Below are positions 12,871-24,325 of a stretch of 64,000 nucleotides of DNA, in pieces. The position numbers were made by a program, and so were the translations under genes. Source of the stretch: Diplonema papillatum (Eukaryota > Euglenozoa > Diplonemea > Diplonemida > Diplonemidae). The notes beneath the pieces are model-generated. The model ran no database searches and was not told the origin of the DNA. It worked only from the letters and a program-made list of their open reading frames with translations. The number at the start of each line of letters is the position of its first letter. Position 1 is the stretch's first letter. The stretch is taken from positions 62,001 through 126,000 of the forward strand of contig JAPJBO010000479.1 in the NCBI GenBank assembly GCA_030068145.1. The letters are read 5' to 3'.

Positions 12871-13399
12871 GGTGGTCTCCGTCGAATGGGGGGCGAGGGA
12901 GTGGCATGGGAGAGAGTCCGCCAAAATGCCATCCCAATGAAAAGAGGAACAACGAAAACCTCCTCTGCCATGTCTATGCGCGCTCGCGTGGCAATCTGAA
13001 AAACTTCGGGCAAGAAAAACAACCTTTTTAGAGTTAAGGAATTTTTTCAGTGGAGCACGCAGCAAGAGAACTCCAAGTCGGCTCGCATGTCTGGCTCGTG
13101 ACGCTGGTTGGAGGAAAGAAAACAGAGTGGGGTGCTAAGAAAATGAGTAGAAGGGCAAGCAGAATGGGGGGGGGGGGGGGGCTGCTTGCCTGGGAATGGG
13201 GGGGGCGGGGGAGGGGAGGAAGGGGGGATCGCAAGAACCTGCTTGGACAAGGTTTTTGCTCAACACGCCAAGGCGGCTTGGAACCCCACGCGACACCGCA
13301 GCCTGCCTTTTTCTTCTCTCGCGACGCCACGTCGTGCACCATCACGGTTTGTCCACACCCCCCCTTATTTTGTAGTAGCACACGAGCCTCAGACTTAGA

Positions 13400-13490
13400 G
13401 AGGGTGCCCCGAGTCACACGCGACAAGCGAGTGCACCACAACCAAACGCGTGTAACCCTCCACACCCGAAAAGCGGGTGTAGTTGAGGCT
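13400..13490. repeat. fragment of small inverted-repeat family F2
   Basis: Contains GGGTGCCCCGAGTCACAC, AACCAAACGCGTGTAA, ACACCCGAAAAGCGGGTGT and TTGAGGCTGGA, all pieces of the F2 family (best copies at 15161-15331 and 51936-52093). Terminal parts are missing. Confidence 0.65.
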
Positions 13491-13969
13491 GGACTCCACG
13501 CATGCACTTGCTTGCAGGAAATACTTGAGGAGGCGCTGACAGTTGGTAACTGCACTGGACCGTGTCCTTGCGCCGTCTCTCGGTCGTTAAAGCTATAGGA
13601 CATGGACATTCATCGCGCTGCCTACAGGATGGCGGCTGCGAGTCTGTTTCGTCAGGTGGCTATTCGTAGCTCACCGCAAGGGCGGAAGAAGAGGGAGAGG
13701 TGGTAAAGCCAAATAGACTGCACCGCGACGTAGTGGCCCAACAATACCACACGACCCTTACGTACCGGGCCACAAGTCTGCCCGTTGACCAAGCTGTCTG
13801 CTCGCACGTAACGCCTGCAGCGCGGTTGACCCAGGATCTTTCCCGTACGCCACACGCGGAAATACCGACGTGGATTCCCCCCATCTGAAAAGGGCAAAAC
13901 GAAAGACTACGGCGCGGTGCTTATATCGTATGGTGATTTTCCTTTACCCACGGGTCAGAAAAACAAAAG

Positions 13970-14170
13970 AGAGAGAGAGAGAGAGAGACGAGTTAGAGTG
14001 CAGGGACCATCTCTCCGAGGAGTATCCGGTCGCCCCACTACTATCCCGTACTACTACGGCGGGCGCAAGTCGTTGCGCCGTGGGTGCGGAGCGAGCCGTG
14101 GCCCTGTCAAAGATGATTGTTGCACCGATGGTAGCGCAGCCGGGGGCGTTCTGACTGGCGGACGAGACCG
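13970..14170 (+). repeat. dispersed repeat family F3 with GA run
   Basis: A GA microsatellite is followed by GACGAGTTAGAGTGCAGGG, ACCATCTCTCCGAGGAG and TCCGGTCGCC, and then about 130 bp (TACTACTACGGC, AGCGAACC-like blocks) that also occur after the F3 copy at 24518-24700. Other copies: 24326-24400, 45238-45290, 47300-47410, 63936-64000. Confidence 0.8.
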
Positions 14171-14833
14171 CCTGGCAGGCGTGTGTTGACACGTTGTTTC
14201 GCGGGCTCTCCTCCTTTTGGCAATAGCCCGCCCTATGGCGGCGGCTAGCATCTTGACAGAGAATCTCAACTCCCACTGAACATAGGGTACGTCGTGCGGA
14301 TATTCAGGCACGGCATCGTTCCAGCTGTTACGGGCGCAAATTGTTTCCAGCTTGCCCAACATCCACTCGGTCTTCCGTCCAGCCGCAAAGCGTGGGCGGT
14401 GGGTACAAAAGAATGTTTTAGCAAAAACAATGAACGGTGAATATATGTATGTGCGGGGGGGTGGAACGGGGAGGGCGAACGACTGTGCTGGATACTTCTC
14501 CTTTCTTTTTTTTGTCCTTGGCAAATGTACCGCACTGGAGGTACGCTTGCTAAAAAGCAACGACTTTTTGGTTGATGATGCAGAGTGGGGGAAAAAAAAG
14601 GTCTGATTTTCTTTTCCTTCCCTTTTTTTTGTTCCAATGTGAGGAAGTTTAGATCGGATCTCTCGTGACTATTACCGGCGCAAATATCCCCCGATCCGTT
14701 GTCCTGGTGCTGTGTGCGTGCGTTCACACTCCCGTTCTTTTAGAAGGGGGAAGAAAGGTCTGCAGCACACAGAGAAGCTTCACGCGTTGGCGGTACGGCA
14801 GAGCGGAGTCCACGGGGCCGGTGCTGCTTACTT

Positions 14834-14930
14834 TCGTGCACACTTTCTTCAACCCTGTTTTCTTCATCCAACGGGAGTGAGGATAGTGCGCTGCAATTGT
14901 TCTTGACAAATTGACTTTTGTCAAGACACA
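14834..14930 (+). repeat. dispersed repeat with terminal palindrome
   Basis: Shares CGGGAGTGAGGATAGT, CGCTGC and a TTCTTGACAAATTG block with 48383-48486. It ends in an inverted repeat, TCTTGACAAA and TTTGTCAAGA separated by a few bases, which could be a transposon end or an RNA hairpin. Confidence 0.65.
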
Positions 14931-15160
14931 ACAAAAAAACGCCAGCCAGCAAAACCCCCCCTGTGGAGGAAGAATCGCCAGGCAGAGCGGACTGCGTTCG
15001 GACTCAAACTACTTCTACGTTATTGCCCGCCTCCCGAGGGCCGCCAGAGAATGTACTAATTCCGGGTTTGATTGAACCGGCCCCAAGGAGATCCCCCCCT
15101 CCCAACCCCCGCCTACCCTGCCCTACCCTACCCTATGGTACCCGTCTTTTCGTATTTCCA

Positions 15161-15331
15161 CACGGTGGAGTCCAACCTCAGAAGCTGGAGTTGAAAGCTG
15201 GAGTTGAAAAAAAAATACGGGTGCCACACCCGCTTTTCGAGTGTGCATTTACACGCGTTCTGGTTGTAAGATGCGCTTTTCGGGTGTGACGGCTCTTTTT
15301 TTCCAGCTTCTTGAGGCTGAATTTCACCGTG
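15161..15331. repeat. small inverted-repeat element, family F2, both ends present
   Basis: Begins CACGGTGGAGTCCAACCTCA and ends with its near reverse complement (GAGGCTGAATTTCACCGTG). The interior has GGGTGCCACACCCGC, ATTTACACGCGTT and CTTTTCGGGTGTGAC, themselves palindromic. About 170 bp with no ORF. The structure is that of a miniature inverted-repeat transposable element. Confidence 0.85.
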
Positions 15332-15855
15332 CGGGGTCAGGGATGGGAGGAGTTCTGATTGATTGGATCGGGACTAGTGCGGTCACTGCCCCAGGGAGCG
15401 ATTCGCCTCTCCTCATTTGTGAGAAGGGGCGTCCCTCTGGCATCTTCTTGCTTGTTGGTTGGTGGTTGGCGGTTCTTTTTTACGAATAGTCGGCAGGATA
15501 AGGGAAAGGGTGGGAGTCAAATTCAAAGGACACCTGGATTACAAAACGACCTCCTTACATTTCGACAATGAACGTGCCACAAGAGGTGAAGTTTGCCTGG
15601 GGTGAGGGGCAGCCCCTTTTTCTTGTTGCTTACTCCCAATCATTGAGAACTCGCTCTCGAAACTGCCAGCAGGGCCAAGAAGACCGGTCTCACTTTGCGC
15701 AGAGACACGAGAAGATGAGGACTCGATGAAAACAAGAACAATGCTCTTTTGGTGTTGTTGTTGTTGCTTTCCTTGTCCAATGATGGGAAGAGACACGTAG
15801 CTGCTCCCTCAGTTCCCTGGAGTTTGGGTCTTCGGATCCGTGGCGGTGTTGTCAT

Positions 15856-17283
15856 TTACACTTTCATGAGTATCCACTGCTGGTTGGCTCCTCCAATGTA
15901 CTCGTATTGCGTCACGTAGGCTCCGCTTTCCAGAGAAAAGCCGTCCATTCCGACGGCGCTGTCGGTATGTCTGGCGTGGATGCTGACGTATCCGTCGATC
16001 GCCTCACGGACTTCAAATTGTTGACTCGGGCCCTGGTTGTAGGTGAATTGCTGGATGTACACGCCATCGGAGTACGACTGCGCGGCCACTTCCATGACGA
16101 GCCCGGAGTTGACGTTTTCGATCTTGTAGTAATCGTCGCCAACGTCGGTGAACTTCCACAGCTGCGAGGAGGCGAACGTTCCGTTGTTCACCTGCAGGCG
16201 CGCGGACAGCTCTGTGGACGCGCCTTCGACGTCAAGGTAGCGCCCGTTGTACTTGTTGCCCAAGTAGTACGTGTTTCCCGAAAGGGTTCCACCCATCGAC
16301 GGCCCAACGGTGACCGGGGGCCCCGTCGGCGGGGCATCGACGAGCATCCACTGCTGGTTTGGCTGGCCGGAAGAAGATTGCTGCTTTAGTTCCGCTCCGT
16401 CGTCCATCTCCCAAGCGTAGAGCTCGATGGCTTTGTTCGCGTGTCTGCTGAGGATGGTGATGTAGCCGTCACCGGCAGCTTCAATGGCGAACTGCTGGTG
16501 CGGCAAGTGCAGGTACGGGTATTGGATGACGTTCGCTCCATCTTCCTCAGAGGCGTCCTCTACGTGGAGCACGTGACCGGAGTTGAGGTTCTCGATCTTC
16601 CAAAAACCATCTTCCACGGGAACGAACCTCCACTGCTGGTGCGGGCCAAACGTTCCTGTCGAGACTTCGACGTCGGCTTGACGGTCTGTCGACCCGTATT
16701 CGACTTGCACGTACTTTCCACTGTATCGGTTGCCTATTAAGTAAATGCCGGCCACGACGGGCGACAGAGCATCCGGAACTACCGCTGGCATGTCTACCGG
16801 GATCAGCTTCCAAGTCTGGTGAATGTTTTGACCGGTGCTCGCCCACTGGCTCACGCTCGCCCCGCCGTACATCTTCCAGCCGTAGATTTGGATCGGTTTG
16901 CCCGCGTGCCTGGACTGGATCGTGACGAACCCATCCGCCTCCTCCAGCACGCCGAACTGCTGGTTGGGGCTGCCGATGTACGAATATTGGATGATGTTGG
17001 CGCCGTCCAGTTGCGAGCCGGCTGCGACCTCGAGGGCGAAGCCGGAGTTGACGTTGGTGATCACGAAAAAGCCGTCGTTCAAGTTTTTGAACTCCCACTC
17101 CTGCGACGGGTACTTGTCGAAGTCCGCTACTTGCACGTCGGCCATCTCGTCCAGCGACGCATCGACGATGTCGAGTGCCTTGCCGCTGAACTTGTTCAGG
17201 ACATAGTACCTACCATCCGCCGGCACTGCTGCGCAGCAGCCAAACGCCGCCGCGGCCAACAACAACCGAGTCCTCATCACCAT
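15856..17283 (-). CDS. secreted protein with three ricin-B-like lectin domains
   Basis: A 475-residue paralogue of the protein at 7399-9369. A signal peptide (RLLLAAAAFGCCAAV, residues 5-20) is followed by three ricin-B-like domains at about 24-163, 178-315 and 335-475. The domains carry the same repeat signatures (YYVLNKFSGKALDI, NVNSGFALEV, NIIQYSY, QQWMLV) and the same linker style, including a GPPVTVGPSM linker matching EPPVTMGPAL in the larger paralogue. The order suggests that domains 1-3 correspond between the two proteins and that this one lacks the fourth. Single exon as far as visible. Start is the first Met (17283) or MRTR (17277), both giving a good signal peptide. Sugar binding outside the cell is inferred from the family. 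Confidence 0.85.
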   Translation of the reverse strand: MVMRTRLLLAAAAFGCCAAVPADGRYYVLNKFSGKALDIVDASLDEMADVQVADFDKYPSQEWEFKNLNDGFFVITNVNSGFALEVAAGSQLDGANIIQYSYIGSPNQQFGVLEEADGFVTIQSRHAGKPIQIYGWKMYGGASVSQWASTGQNIHQTWKLIPVDMPAVVPDALSPVVAGIYLIGNRYSGKYVQVEYGSTDRQADVEVSTGTFGPHQQWRFVPVEDGFWKIENLNSGHVLHVEDASEEDGANVIQYPYLHLPHQQFAIEAAGDGYITILSRHANKAIELYAWEMDDGAELKQQSSSGQPNQQWMLVDAPPTGPPVTVGPSMGGTLSGNTYYLGNKYNGRYLDVEGASTELSARLQVNNGTFASSQLWKFTDVGDDYYKIENVNSGLVMEVAAQSYSDGVYIQQFTYNQGPSQQFEVREAIDGYVSIHARHTDSAVGMDGFSLESGAYVTQYEYIGGANQQWILMKV

Positions 17284-19363
17284 CGGACGGTGTGTATGTG
17301 TGTGTACGAGTGGATGAGTTGCCTTTGTTTTCGCTCCCCAGAACTACCCTTTGTTGAGTTGGTGGCGTGAAGAAGGACGCTCGTCATAGCCTATAGATTC
17401 TCCGCAGTTGAACGTAAACCCGGGGGTGCCAGGGGGTAGATCCCGGGCCCCGAGGTGGCGTTCAATCTGTGGGAATTTTGGTCTGAAGCATCGCTGTTTT
17501 CCAAATTCCGAGATGCTACAATGACGCCAATATTTTCTCGGCAACCGGTGCCCATTTGCGCAGATCGGAGAATGGTTCACCAGTATGAGGCTCGCTTACC
17601 AGCAAACGCGTGTGCGCATGAGTGCTGTCCGACGAGCAGAGAGCGTCCGGCCAGTACCATTTCATTCAAAAGCCGCACGCGGTGTTCGCCGTTTCTTGAC
17701 GGACTCTACGGTGTCGTAGGTGACAGAGTCTGTTTTCCCGGTATACTGGAGCTGGAACAAGCACCTCCCAATGATCATTCGACACCAGGAGAAGGTCGTG
17801 TATTGCGTTTTTTGACGTTCCTTCAACGAGATGCCCCCTAAAGTCTCTAGTCGAGGTCAGACTGGAGGACAACGCGTGGACAGCGGATGGAAGACGAGAG
17901 CCCCGACGGTGCAGCCTGCAGGTCACAAAACTCTTGAATAACGGTACTGCGGCGGGTGGCAGCAAAGGGACCGCACAGCAGGTTCTGACTGGGAATGCAG
18001 CGAACTTCTGCACCAGCTGAGTTGCGATTTCCCTGTTCGTTCAAAATGTTGCCAACGCCGTGCAAGAACACAATTCTACGCCTACTGAACGAGTGCCGGT
18101 CATAATGGCCGTCAGGCAGCTCTTCACTTCCCTCTTTGGCATGCATTGCAAGTGTTCGCTTGCCTCCATGGCACTTGCACTGTACAGCACTCAATGCATT
18201 ATGCCAGATCAAACGGGCAAGCGAGAAAAACAAGGGCAGGGCACGCGCCAGTGCGTCGTTTCTAAAGACACGGGCATTGGCGACTGATGCGCACTGCGCG
18301 CTGCGCGTAATAACGCTGTGTGTGCGCAGGTGAAGCCGAGCCTCAGAAGCTGGAGCTAAACGATGTGTCCGAGTCACACCTACACGGTGCACTAGTCATG
18401 CCATTTACTAGTCACTTACTAGTCAGAAATTTTACTAGTCACAACTGTCAGTCGTAAGCATGACTACTGCAGTAGTAAGCAGCCGCATGGTCCAAAAGTG
18501 TCGACGGACGGATCCCAGGACGGGGGCTGGCCATTTGTTTTTCTTTGCTTCCGTTGCTAGCCGGGTCCGGAGAAACGCTTCGTGTTGGTGACACAGAAAC
18601 GAGAAAGCGCCGAGGGCCAGCCCTGGGCGAATTGAACGCAGGATAACTCACGCAGTGCGCTGCTCACGTTGCAAATGTGTGTCGACATATCCCCAAAAGA
18701 CTTAGCGCGCAAGGCACCCGCAGCGCACAGGTGCATGCAAACGCGGCCTGGGGATTGGGGTTGGAAATCACTGCGGCTGCTGGTCGCGCCAGACTTTTCC
18801 TCAATTGGGTTCAATAGACAATTTAGATAGCATCCCTTGCTTCGAACGTACTGAGTACGTGTCGAGGCTTTTCCTCTTCGCTTCCTCAGCAGTGTTGCTA
18901 TTGGGGAAGGGCAGAGTTGCGGACAACCAAGTGTAACAAGCGAATCGGCCTACCCGATAATCAGGGGGTGAGGAGATGACAAAGTCCATCGAAACGCGCA
19001 GCATTGGAGGCAAGAAGCCCGCGAAACATGCGTTAGGTTTACGTCTAAATACCACCGAAAAAATGACAATTAGAGTTGTCGACAACGAACAAGTAGAAGA
19101 CAAAGCTAACCTGTTTTTTTTTTTTTTTTTCAAAATGCGCGCGTTCGGGGAAGATAACACAGGCGGCGTTCCGCTAGCATCCGGAATCAAAACTTCACTT
19201 TGCGAAGGTTGTCCAGAAGGTGAGCGGCTTTGATCGTCACAGATTCTCACTTAAACTACACCAGCCAAGCGGAGGCACGCCATAGCGCACGACAACAGCT
19301 TGAAGAATGTGTGCTGGACCCGTATTCCGACCAAGTTCGAGTGCCGAGAGAGTGGCACGTCAC
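17284..19363. other. spacer, no gene recognised
   Basis: Short overlapping ORFs only. It contains a truncated F2 end joined to an ACTAGT cluster (18327-18445) and a T run near 19112-19130. Confidence 0.45.
18327..18445. repeat. F2 end joined to ACTAGT cluster
   Basis: An F2-type end (GAGCCTCAGAAGCTGGAG) is followed after about 40 bp by CACGGTGCACTAGTCATG and then several ACTAGT words. The same CACGGTGCACTAGT junction occurs at 36024 and near 38622. Confidence 0.7.
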
Positions 19364-19617
19364 CTGGCATGCAGCCTTCCGCCGTTGATTTCGATGTACC
19401 CTTGGGCCTGGTATTGCTCCCTCCTTGCTTCCACTGGATCAATAACTTGAAGCGACTCGGGCGCTTGCCTTCGCTTCTTCATGAACACGTAGCTGACCCC
19501 CGCCAGCACACCGAGCACCATCACGAGCACAACGCGCAGATCCATACCCGGCTCCGGCGGAACCGGCAAGCTCTCGGCCGCGTGCACCAGCGACGCGCAC
19601 ATGAGAAGAGAAGCCAT
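19364..19617 (-). CDS. probable first exon: signal peptide plus membrane anchor
   Basis: An open frame of 85 residues starts MASLLMCASLVHAAES (a typical short signal peptide), followed by a proline-rich stretch, a clear transmembrane segment (VVLVMVLGVLAGVSYVFM, residues 29-46) and a basic stop-transfer KKRR. The tail (residues 50-85) is charged and includes a YIEINGG stretch. The frame stops right after CCAG/GTGACG, a plausible splice donor at 19363, so this is probably exon 1 of a longer type I membrane protein whose other exons I could not find. It could also be a complete small membrane protein. No family recognised. Confidence 0.45.
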
Positions 19618-20364
19618 GCTACGGCGGGGAAAAATCGTAGTTTAATGTTTAGGCAGAGCACTGCCTCTCATGAAGGGGGGAAGGAAGGAGGGGAGAGGGG
19701 GAGGCGGAATAGACTTCCGGCGTCTTCTTCCTGCAAACGATCGTCCTGATAGGACGTTGCCCCTCTGGTGTCTCCCGCCGGCTCCCTCGTCCTGGTTTCG
19801 TGATATTTTTGACTTTTATTTGACTGTTTTGACGCAACGCGGTTCGCATACAGGTGAGTGCGACTGTTCTCCTGTTATGCTGTGACTGCCCTTACACCGC
19901 TGGGTGCGAGTCGCCACTGCAATGCGCTCACGTGGGGGTCCCCTTCGTTCAACGAAGTGCAATGCCGAAACACGCTGCCTCATGTACCCTCGTTTCTGCT
20001 CAATACGGCAGCGGAGGGTTGCAGAAAGGCTTGGGTGCGAGACAATATCAGCAGAAAACGTGTCTCGTGTGGCGGAGCCTGTTGGCAAAGCGGTAGTGGT
20101 GCGTGCTGGCATCAATAATACTCGGCAGCCGAAGGTTGCAGAAACGCTTCGTCGCGAGACGTTGTCGCAGAAAGCGTGTCTCGTGTGGCCGTGGGCAAAG
20201 CGGCAGTGCTGCGTTCAATCTGATTTTCAGTTCGCCGTTGGGCCGCAGCTTCGGCAGCTCGAGCCAGTCCACCCATCGGATTGCCTGCTGCTGCTGCTGT
20301 CTATCACAGCCTAACATATCAGCAGGGGTGGACCGGTTCAGGCAGGGTAAAAGGGGGGTACGGA

Positions 20365-20530
20365 TATGTGCTCAACACCACACTGGTCTTATCTGCACGG
20401 ACACCATCATCAGCGCGGACCTGAGTCTCTGCAGACAGAACAACCGTGTTTTTTTCGGCCCTCTAAACCGCGAGCACCTACGACGGAACATCATCAGCGC
20501 GGACCTGCCAGTGTCTGCAGATAGACCTAC
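20365..20530 (+). repeat. dispersed repeat family F1, partial and locally doubled
   Basis: TGCTCAACACCACACTGGTC opens the copy; ATCATCAGCGCGGACCTG and a CTGCAGA block then occur twice within 160 bp, so the middle of the element is duplicated here. Confidence 0.75.
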
Positions 20531-21214
20531 CCTTTTCAAGAGACAGGTAGGCTTGAAGCGCAACGCACGCGTTCCTATGAATCTCACTGAAGGTGGTCGC
20601 AAACGCCCTGCTTGGTTCGAGTGGAATCCTCATCCAGCTTCGTTGAGAAGGCAAAAAAGAAAAAGGAAGGCGACGTCTTTAGTTTCAATTGTGCTCGCTT
20701 CTTTCGTAAGATGCAACGCTGGAGCACACCGGGGCTCAGGTTGCTTACTTTTGGTTGCTTGGCTTCGGTCGCTATTTTTTGTCGGTGGTCATACCCATCG
20801 GGCCAGCGCATTCCGACAGCAATACGGGGTAGTACGAGGGGAGCTCCCGTTTCTAGATCGGACAGGCCGTGATGCTACCACTGGATGGCTTAGAGGCGGA
20901 ACGCCTCTAAGCCAGAACCCAGTCTAGAGTAATGCGCAAGTTACTCAGGGCACATCGGCCTTATTGGGCCACGACTAGCTTCGGCGAACAACGCCCCCGA
21001 TGCTTCTCAAACTGCGCAACGCAACCCCGCCGCGCAGTTCTAGCGACAAGGTGCCCGCTGTCTTCTCCGGTGCGCACTTATTTCGCCATGCAGTGGCTGC
21101 GAAAGGAGTGAAGCGCGCTGAAGGTGGTCGCAGGCGACGCGGCCTTTCTGGCGGAGACGACACTCCGCAAACCCAAGGCTTGGGACCAACGTTTGTGTTT
21201 AGAGTTGGCGATAG

Positions 21215-21500
21215 GGGAGGGAGATTGCAAGAACGTGCTTGGGACGGCTATGTCGCTCAACGCCGCACTGGTCCAGTCTGCGCCGTGTTTCGGTCCTTTG
21301 AGCCGCAAACACATAAGGCGCAGCATCATCAGCGCGGAACATGGGCGTCTGCAGGCGAGGCACCCGGTGTGAGTCTGGTTTGTCAGGCGGGCTGCTCGTA
21401 GCTCGTCACGGGACCAGCCACAGGCGAATCCGTCACGGGGATTGCAAGAACGTGCTTGGAATGGTTGCGTTCTCAAAACACCGCACTGGTCCCTGCGCCG
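21215..21500 (+). repeat. dispersed repeat family F1, one full and one partial copy
   Basis: GATTGCAAGAACGTGCTTGG starts two F1 copies in direct orientation about 200 bp apart. The first runs through GTTTGTCAGGCGG and CGTAGCTCGTCA; the second breaks off after the CACCGCACTGGTC block. Confidence 0.8.
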
Positions 21501-22766
21501 TGTTGTCGACGGTTCTGCTGAGCACCGTGATTCACCGGAAAATGACGGTGAGGCGCAGTCGACCCCGCGTATGACACCGCGCTACGCCTGTGCTCTGGCA
21601 GACCGTTGAAAACAATGGCAATGCAGTTGCAGGAAAAACGGCAGCTTGGGCTGGTTTGATTCAAGCGTCGATGGCAAGATTGTTTGTGCGCTGCCTTCGG
21701 TTCCCTAATTCGATCAGGATAGAGCGGGGTTTTTGGCAATCGTCGCAAGAGAGAATAAGCCGGCGTCTTCACGTGTGCTTGGCTAGAAAGTGTCGACGAT
21801 TCGCACTCAAGCTCCAACTCTCCGTGCAAAAGGAAGAAGAGCATCAGTAGCACAACCGGACAGCACAGCAAAGTCACAAAAGCTGGTTCTAGGACTTCTT
21901 AAGGAATCGCACTGTGGAGGTGACCTTTCCTTGTTTTCGCATGATGCGGCCATTCTTCGAGCCTAAACGAGCACCCGACTCCTTTTTCTGGATTTTCGGA
22001 GGGTTTTGTGGCCACCGGGGTAGTTGTTTTGGGCTTGTGATGACCTCCGCTTCCCCACGGTATCTGGTGCGCGTGGGGTGATTCGGAGAATGTTCTCTTG
22101 GGTCGCTGCATTCAGCAAACATGCTGGCCTGTGGAAAGCCTGAAGAAGTAGATGCCATAAGCACATCAACGCTTTCGTGCCGATTTCGACCGACCACACA
22201 GCGCAGCAGCTCGGTGCATATCTGGTCACGCAGATATGCGTGCGCAAACATGTGACAAGCGCCGGTCTGACATCAAGCCTAACCAAACACACCTTGCAGC
22301 TTTCTAACTAGGTGCTCGCGCGGCATCGTGAAAAGCGCAGGTCTGACATCAAGGCCGTAAGCAGCAGGCAGCAGCTTGCTAACTAGGTGCATATCGTCTC
22401 TCCTGCTTACTATGACACGCGCAGGTTTGACAACAAGGGCGCTTCGTAAGCCCAATCCAGGCATAGTTCACCATCTTTCGGGTCCCAACAAGTGTACTTA
22501 ACCTCAAATCCCTTTCCAGTAAATCAGGATCGGGCTGTGCTGCGTCCTCAAGGATTGGCACATCTCCCTTTCAGTGCGGCTTGTGGGTTTGACACCCTAA
22601 GCCTCGCACACGTGTTAGACTCCTTGGTCCGTGTTTTCAAGACGGGTAGTAGAAGATCGCTGTGTCTGACATGAGCCTGCGAGCGTTTAACCACGTCAGG
22701 AGCGGGAGCAAGCAGTCACCGAAGGCACGCACACAGTGCGGCAGGTGCCTGCCGTCATTTGCTTGC

Positions 22767-23261
22767 TCACGCGTCGTCTGTGACGACGCGGGTGATCTTG
22801 TGGCCGGACAACACGTCTTCGCACGTTTTGTACCACGCCAGCGGCGAGTCGCCGACGATGAAGTCGCCCATGGACCCGCTGCCGAAGCGGACGACGTTGT
22901 TGGCCTGCCGGCAAATGGCGGTTTCCGCGATGGCGCAGTTGCCGTCGTACGCGGACAGCACCCGGGCGACGACAGGGTCGTCGTCGGACTTGTGCACATC
23001 GTGCGCTTCGGACCCGCAGTACGTCTTGCTCTTGGGGAACGCCTCCTTCAGCTGCTTGAAGGTCGCGTCGTTCCAGTTGCGGAGGCTGCCGCTGCGCGCG
23101 GCGCTGGGAGAGCCCATCTTCGGGTCCATGTCCGTCACCAGGAACAAGGGGCCCTCGCTTTGGGCTTCGATCAGGTCGATCATCGCCTGCACGCACTTGC
23201 CCATGTACGGGTCCGACGGCCGCAGCGACGACACGGGGCCGATTTTCTTGTCTGCGAACGC
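22767..23261 (-). CDS. O-fucosyltransferase-like gene, last exon
   Basis: This exon encodes 164 residues plus stop and completes the gene whose other exons are 24040-24219, 24769-24850 and about 26200-27279. The acceptor reads TTCCGCGCAG/GCG in phase 0, matching the phase-0 donor of the preceding exon. The sequence AFADKKIGPVSSLRPSDPY, FLVTDMDPKMGS and CAIAETAICRQANNVVRFGS fits the C-terminal half of the O-FucT (PF10250-like) fold: a substrate loop, a sugar-nucleotide strand ending TD, and a conserved late block just before the last helix. GDP-fucose use is inferred from the family; NodZ-like or another GT-B transferase is possible. Confidence 0.6.
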   Translation of the reverse strand, partial: AFADKKIGPVSSLRPSDPYMGKCVQAMIDLIEAQSEGPLFLVTDMDPKMGSPSAARSGSLRNWNDATFKQLKEAFPKSKTYCGSEAHDVHKSDDDPVVARVLSAYDGNCAIAETAICRQANNVVRFGSGSMGDFIVGDSPLAWYKTCEDVLSGHKITRVVTDDA

Positions 23262-24039
23262 CTGCGCGGAATGTGTGTTGGGGCGGTTTGCCAAGAACGA
23301 GCTTCCCTCTCCCAAGCTCTATCCCCCAGCCAATCGGTAGCAACGACGGGCGTTGTTTACAAATGGCAGGGACGTACTCAGTGCAAGCTGATGACTTGTG
23401 CTCATGCAAGGAGAACAATTGCAATCATCGATCCTCATCACTACGCAAGTTCAAAAGATTTCCATCCTGTTCAAAATACGTAGCCGGAAAGCACTCAAAC
23501 TTATTAATGTGTCAGTGTAGTGCGTGTGCAACCTAGGACATATAGGAGCATCACAGACCTGCTATTGGCTCGCTCTTCCGCGCGCTATAAGTCGCGCGCA
23601 GTCCCCTTAAGAAGTGGTGCTTCAAGTTGCAAGCGGTACTCACATTCATGACTAATCCACGCTGCTCCGTGTGCTGCTTCATCATCAACATGTGTGCGAT
23701 GCAAAGTTGAAGGTGCAAAAGGCACGCAATGGGTATCTTAAGTTTGCCACGTTTGTGTGACTCAAAATTCCCCTCCACACACTGGTTTCCGTTCCGCTTA
23801 CTACTGGCTGCAGTCGGGCGGCTTTTTCAATGTTCAGACAGAACGCTGCCACGCGCGCATGCTCAACACCGCACTGGTCCCGTCTGCACCGTGTCCAAGC
23901 CACGGACACAAGGCGGACCATCATCAGCTCGGAACCTGACTGTCTGCAGGCAGGACAGCTGTGTGCGTCTCGTTTGTCGTAGTAGATGTTAATGACGAAA
24001 GAAACGACAGAGGGGGGTGGAGGAGGGCATATAACATAC
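23262..24039. other. intron with F1 repeat
   Basis: Sits between two phase-0 exons: donor AGG/GTATGT at 24039 and acceptor CGCAG at 23262. It contains a plus-oriented F1 copy at about 23858-23990 and no other recognisable feature. Confidence 0.55.
23858..23990 (+). repeat. dispersed repeat family F1, intronic partial copy
   Basis: CATGCTCAACACCGCACTGG, CCACGGACACAAGGCGGACC, ATCATCAGCTCGGAACCTGA and TCTGCAGGCAGGACAGC follow in the F1 order; the 3' part ends at GTCTCGTTTGTCG. Confidence 0.8.
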
Positions 24040-24219
24040 CCTCAGGATCATCTTTTCGCCCCTGATCTGCACGCAGGTGAACCCAGAGCCTTCGGAAAGG
24101 TCGGCCGAGAACTTCTTCCCAAGGTTGATCCACGACGGCGCCAAGGCGGGCCACTTGCGGAAATCCGGGTACGTTGAGTCGTATCCTTGCTTCTTGCACA
24201 GGTTCTTCTGCGGGATATC
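24040..24219 (-). CDS. O-fucosyltransferase-like gene, internal exon (60 codons)
   Basis: Exactly 180 bp, phase 0 at both ends, bounded by ATCATCAG acceptor and AGG/GTATGT donor. It encodes 60 residues from DIPQKNLCKKQGYD through KWPALAPSWINLG to FTCVQIRGEKMILR. The VQIRGEKM block resembles the central strand of O-FucT folds (H-hR-x-x-D/E type). Neither neighbour frame is open with sensible composition. The next exon joins in frame at 23261. Confidence 0.6.
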
Positions 24220-24325
24220 CTGATGATGGAGTTGTTGGAATGGTGAGAGAAAAAGAGGGAGAGAACACGTCGAAGGGTGTGGGGGGCCTCCACCGATGTT
24301 CCAAAACTAGATACGAATATTTCGA

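Larger units (their letters stand above)
9370..15855. other. 6.5-kb repeat-rich spacer between lectin paralogues
   Basis: No gene recognised. It holds scattered copies of several dispersed families listed separately (9800-9925, 11870-11985, 12710-12870, 13400-13490, 13970-14170, 14834-14930, 15161-15331), a run of about 17 G near 10505-10521, GT-rich stretches near 10965-10995, and a short CCTACCCT-type run at about 15113-15134. Confidence 0.5.
19618..22766. other. repeat-rich spacer, no gene recognised
   Basis: Holds F1 copies (20365-20530, 21215-21500) and a loosely repeated block between 22240 and 22450 in which GTCTGACATCAAG and CTAACTAGGTGC recur at roughly 80-120 bp intervals. The minus-strand ORF at 21889-22251 ends in a basic tail (KKESGARLGSKNGRIMRKQG) that could be an exon end, but I see no domain or splice signals to support it. 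Confidence 0.4.

Noticed and set aside
13034-13609. 191-residue minus-strand frame rich in Pro and Ser
   Set aside because: Composition follows from G-run and GGGGC-rich plus-strand sequence; no domain.
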